Assembly (NCBI GenBank): GCA_030340625.1
Contig: JAOPHQ010002558.1
Coordinates: 476,501 to 540,500 of the forward strand
Direction: 5' to 3'
Length of the DNA stretch: 64,000 bases
Source of the DNA: Merluccius polli
Taxonomy: Eukaryota; Chordata; Actinopteri; Gadiformes; Merlucciidae
Shown here in pieces: positions 62,433-64,000 of this stretch (positions are counted from its first letter, which is position 1; each line of letters begins with the position of its first letter). The notes beneath the pieces were generated by a model. That model saw nothing but the letters and a program-made list of their open reading frames with translations, did no database searches and was not told where the DNA came from. The translations under genes and the position numbers were made by a program.

Positions 62433-63070
62433 GGGCGCTTTCACACCAGGGACCCGGGCCCGGATCAATCCAGTTCATTTGATTAGTGTAAACACAAGTG
62501 TACCGTACCCAAGTCCGTATCCGAGTCCGTACCCAAGTCCACTTGAAAAGGTGGTCTTGACTACGGTTCATGTGTACTCAGGTACGGTTCGCATCAGGTG
62601 TAAAAGCTACTGTACCAAAACACAGAAGTGGACTGTTATTGTGCATATCTGCATCTGCACGCAGCACGCGCCAATCTCATCCTCTGAACTGCACAGCCAT
62701 AACAGATAAAGAAGGAAGGCAGGTGATAGGGCTGTTTTTGACATTGTCTCCAAAATATCAATAATAGTAAACATAGCGCAATGGTCAACTCCATTGTATG
62801 GGCTTGGGAACCTGCGATTGGCGCACTTTTCTACACTGAAGTGACAACATAAACAAATGTCATATAGTGTACTCTTCTTTGTGTTTATTGGCGACTCGCA
62901 AATCAACTAGGTGCATACCGCCACCTACTGTATCGGAGTGTGTAGATGCAAGTGTACTTAGGTACAGAACAACATTACCAATGTGAAAGCTGATCGGCAG
63001 GGGAGGGGGGGAATCGTGCAATCGTACTCAGGCACTGTACGAAGCAATTATACCTAATGTGAAAGTGCCC
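62433..63070. mobile_element. Harbinger-like MITE, 638 bp, TAA target duplication
   Basis: Ends GGGCGCTTTCACA and TGTGAAAGTGCCC are inverted repeats (one mismatch), flanked by TAA on both sides (62430-62432, 63071-63073). A 3-bp TWA-type duplication fits PIF/Harbinger MITEs. The interior repeats GTACCCAAGTCCG-like words. Confidence 0.85.
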
Positions 63071-63087
63071 TAAGTTGCAATCGAGGC

Positions 63088-63926
63088 TGTAACGATCCTG
63101 CCCAACCCCACTCACTACCTGTTTTACCTTTGTATTGTACCTGGGTTGATTAGTTATTCTGTTCACCTGTGTTCCATGTATTTAAGGGCCTTAGTTCCTG
63201 CCCCAGTTTGTCGGTTCTTTTGTACCTACCTTGAGTCTGATCTCTGCATTTGGCTTCAACTCCCTGCACAAGCCGTGACCAAAGGAACCAATCACAAAAT
63301 TAACCCAGCAGAAGTTTCCCCGTTCATGGCAGTGACATCTGAGCACCAGAATCGCCTCATGGGCTGTATCCTGGCAAGGTTTGCGGCACTTCCCAGATAC
63401 CCAGCCGTACTCTCTAGCCTCACTCCCCAGCTACCCAGCCTTGCTCACCAGCTACCCAGCCTCACTCCCAAGCTACCCAGCCTCGCTCCCCAGCTACCCA
63501 GCCTTGCTCCCCAGTTACCCATCCTCGTTTCCCAGTTACCCAGCCTCGCTCCACAGCCCTATTTCCGAACCTGAGCTGGCTAGCCCTGTTCCTGACCGCC
63601 CTAGCCCTGTTACTAACCATCCTAGCCCTGTTCCTGAGCCTGAGCTGGCTAACCCTGAGCCTGAGGTGCTTAGCCCTGAGCCTGATCAATCTCCACTGCA
63701 GCCTAGCGGTGCAGCAGAGCCTCCACCGTAGCCTGGCAGTGCAGCAGAGCCTCCTCCGCAGCCTGGAGGGGGGGGGGGGACTGTAAAGATCCTGCCCCAA
63801 CCCCACTAACTACCTGTTTTTCCTTTGTGTTGTTAGTCTGCCTGTTTTCATGAAGTAAAGCTTCCTTTTAAACCTACCTTGATCTGATCTCACATTTGGG
63901 TTCACTTCCCTGCACAAGCCATGACA
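63088..63926 (+). mobile_element. Miniature LTR retrotransposon (internally deleted)
   Basis: A 5' LTR at 63088-63280 (TGTAACGATCCTGCC … AAGCCGTGAC) and a shortened 3' LTR at 63782-63926 (TGTAAAGATCCTGCC … AAGCCATGACA) enclose about 500 bp. The 5-bp GAGGC flanks the whole (63083-63087, 63927-63931). The internal part has a gag-like start (MAVTSEHQNRLMGCIL) running into a 21-bp repeat (PSLAPQL) and a Pro/Glu-rich segment; no protease, RT or integrase. A Gypsy-type parent is likely but unproven. Confidence 0.85.
63410..63550. repeat. 21-bp tandem repeat in the mini-LTR element
   Basis: About six copies of a unit like AGCTACCCAGCCTCGCTCCC; one frame encodes repeated LPSLAPQ. Confidence 0.9.
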
Positions 63927-64000
63927 GAGGCACTGTTGAAAGTAGTCCCATATTACTGATTTCCATTCTTAGCTCCTGCTAAGAAGCCTGGATCTACCCC

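Noticed and set aside
63950..64000. Possible plus-strand exon (TTCTTAG then PAKKPGSTP) at the window end
   Set aside because: Only about 28 bases follow the acceptor-like AG, the frame is cut by the window edge, and the surrounding gene is on the other strand; not enough to call.

Overview
The window reads as nuclear DNA of a ray-finned (teleost) fish. Evidence: spliced vertebrate genes (pmel, four alpha-tubulins, a junctophilin) in GT-AG exons, compact introns, AATAAA signals, and a dense load of fish-type transposons (L2-like LINEs, Penelope, ISL2EU/Harbinger, many hAT derivatives). The palindromic word TAGGCCTA recurs often; I associate it with herring-like fish, but that is only an impression.

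Layout. 418-5333 (+) is the 3' half of pmel, with a Gypsy remnant in one intron. 7180-10392 (-) is a nearly full-length but frame-shifted L2/CR1-type LINE. 10695-17600 is a transposon nest: LINE tails, a BED-finger hAT fossil, and an L2 fragment split by a 4.25-kb ISL2EU-type Harbinger element. That element has a transposase gene that reads open across three exons, a broken YqaJ gene and its own hAT insertion. 18094-21822 (-) is alpha-tubulin gene T1. 23814-35587 is a LINE split by a 9.5-kb composite insertion made of three tandem repeat units, a 37-bp minisatellite array, a GC-rich array, hairpin repeats and further nested transposons. Alpha-tubulin genes T2 (37134-40070), T3 (42809-46283) and T4 (49102-52717) follow, all on +. 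55740-58693 (-) holds the last three coding exons of a junctophilin (best match jph2), with a long 3' UTR down to about 53.7 kb. The rest, to 64000, is mainly its intron, carrying a TAA-flanked MITE and a miniature LTR element.

The host genes form no pathway together. The four tubulins are a tandem/inverted paralogue cluster with identical exon structure (ATG alone in exon 1, then 223 nt, 149 nt and about 980 nt). Their last exons are so alike that recent duplication or gene conversion is likely. The cluster also supplies empty-site controls for insertions, notably the Penelope copy in T3 intron 3. I found no wholly new gene system. The most unusual structures are the composite 24421-33940 insertion with subterminal inverted repeats and the multi-level nesting around the ISL2EU element.
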